Shown here one piece after another: positions 63,962-64,000 of a stretch of DNA of 64,000 bases (positions are counted from its first letter, which is position 1; each line of letters opens with the position of its first letter). The notes below the pieces were generated by a model. That model had not been told where the DNA came from. It saw only the letters and a list, made by a program, of their open reading frames with translations, and ran no database searches. The translations under genes and the position numbers were made by a program. The DNA comes from Rhizobium sp. 007 (GTDB lineage Bacteria; Pseudomonadota; Alphaproteobacteria; Rhizobiales; Rhizobiaceae): positions 2,604,001-2,668,000 of the forward strand of contig NZ_CP064187.1 of the NCBI RefSeq assembly GCF_015353075.1, given 5' to 3'.

Positions 63962-64000
63962 ATGAAATTTGGAACAAGCGGCCTGCGCGGCCTTTCCGCC
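63962..64000 (+). CDS. phosphohexomutase (phosphomannomutase-type), first 13 codons
   Basis: The window ends 13 codons after ATG 63962, in MKFGTSGLRGLSA. FGTSGLRG is the conserved opening of phosphoglucomutase/phosphomannomutase proteins, where it binds the sugar phosphate. In rhizobia the form MKFGTSGLRGLS begins phosphomannomutase genes of the noeK type, as I recall. Nothing further can be judged here. Confidence 0.65.
   Translation, partial: MKFGTSGLRGLSA

Overview
This window looks like a chromosomal segment from a Rhizobium-type alphaproteobacterium (R. etli / R. leguminosarum group). The evidence is high GC with codon use typical of that group, a CtrA-SciP-ChpT cell-cycle module, a rhizobial-style urease cluster interleaved with accessory genes, a urt urea ABC transporter, livHMGF, and an RpoH1-type sigma factor. 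I see no tRNA, rRNA, CRISPR array or transposase. The genus assignment is inference from remembered gene content, not from a search.

Layout. 1-4.2 kb: a truncated cupin gene, divergent from a four-gene NMT1/THI5-type ABC transporter. 4.6-9.1 kb: an RND adaptor and pump pair. 9.2-10 kb: a PIN/ribbon-helix-helix toxin-antitoxin locus whose toxin is broken by an in-frame stop. 10.3-18 kb: the urease locus on the minus strand (ureD, A, DUF1272, B, LprI-like, accessory protein, C, diguanylate cyclase, E, F, G). 18.1-24 kb: urtABCDE on the minus strand. 24.2-30.5 kb: a PAP2 phosphatase with an autotransporter-type repeat, divergent from a transporter-fused hybrid histidine kinase and its LuxR-type response regulator. 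30.6-33.3 kb: an acetyltransferase, an acyltransferase and a 2-hydroxyacid dehydrogenase.

33.4-39 kb: a complete branched-chain amino acid ABC operon containing a small membrane protein gene. 39.4-43.1 kb: an accessory stretch with two VOC proteins, a methyltransferase, cysQ and a decayed gene remnant. 43.1-49 kb: an orphan LuxR regulator followed by the cell-cycle region (sciP, pqiA-like, fliJ, ctrA, a CheY-like protein, chpT, eipA). 49.1-53.6 kb: a membrane-anchored coiled-coil protein, an rRNA/tRNA methyltransferase, rluD and rpoH. 53.7-64 kb: a broken GST gene, a large acidic Pro/Glu-rich membrane protein, purA, a DMT transporter, an acetyltransferase, an MhqO/MhqD-like pair, ung and the first codons of a phosphohexomutase.

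How it fits together. UrtABCDE would import urea and UreABC with UreDEFG would hydrolyse it to ammonia. The adjacent NCS1-permease/kinase fusion with its co-transcribed regulator is a plausible sensor for urea or a related nitrogen compound; that link rests only on position and permease family. In the cell-cycle region, ChpT relays phosphate to CtrA, SciP opposes CtrA, and eipA and fliJ are plausible targets. The ctrA upstream region has four GANTC (CcrM) sites within 130 bp, and a CtrA-like box lies between chpT and eipA.
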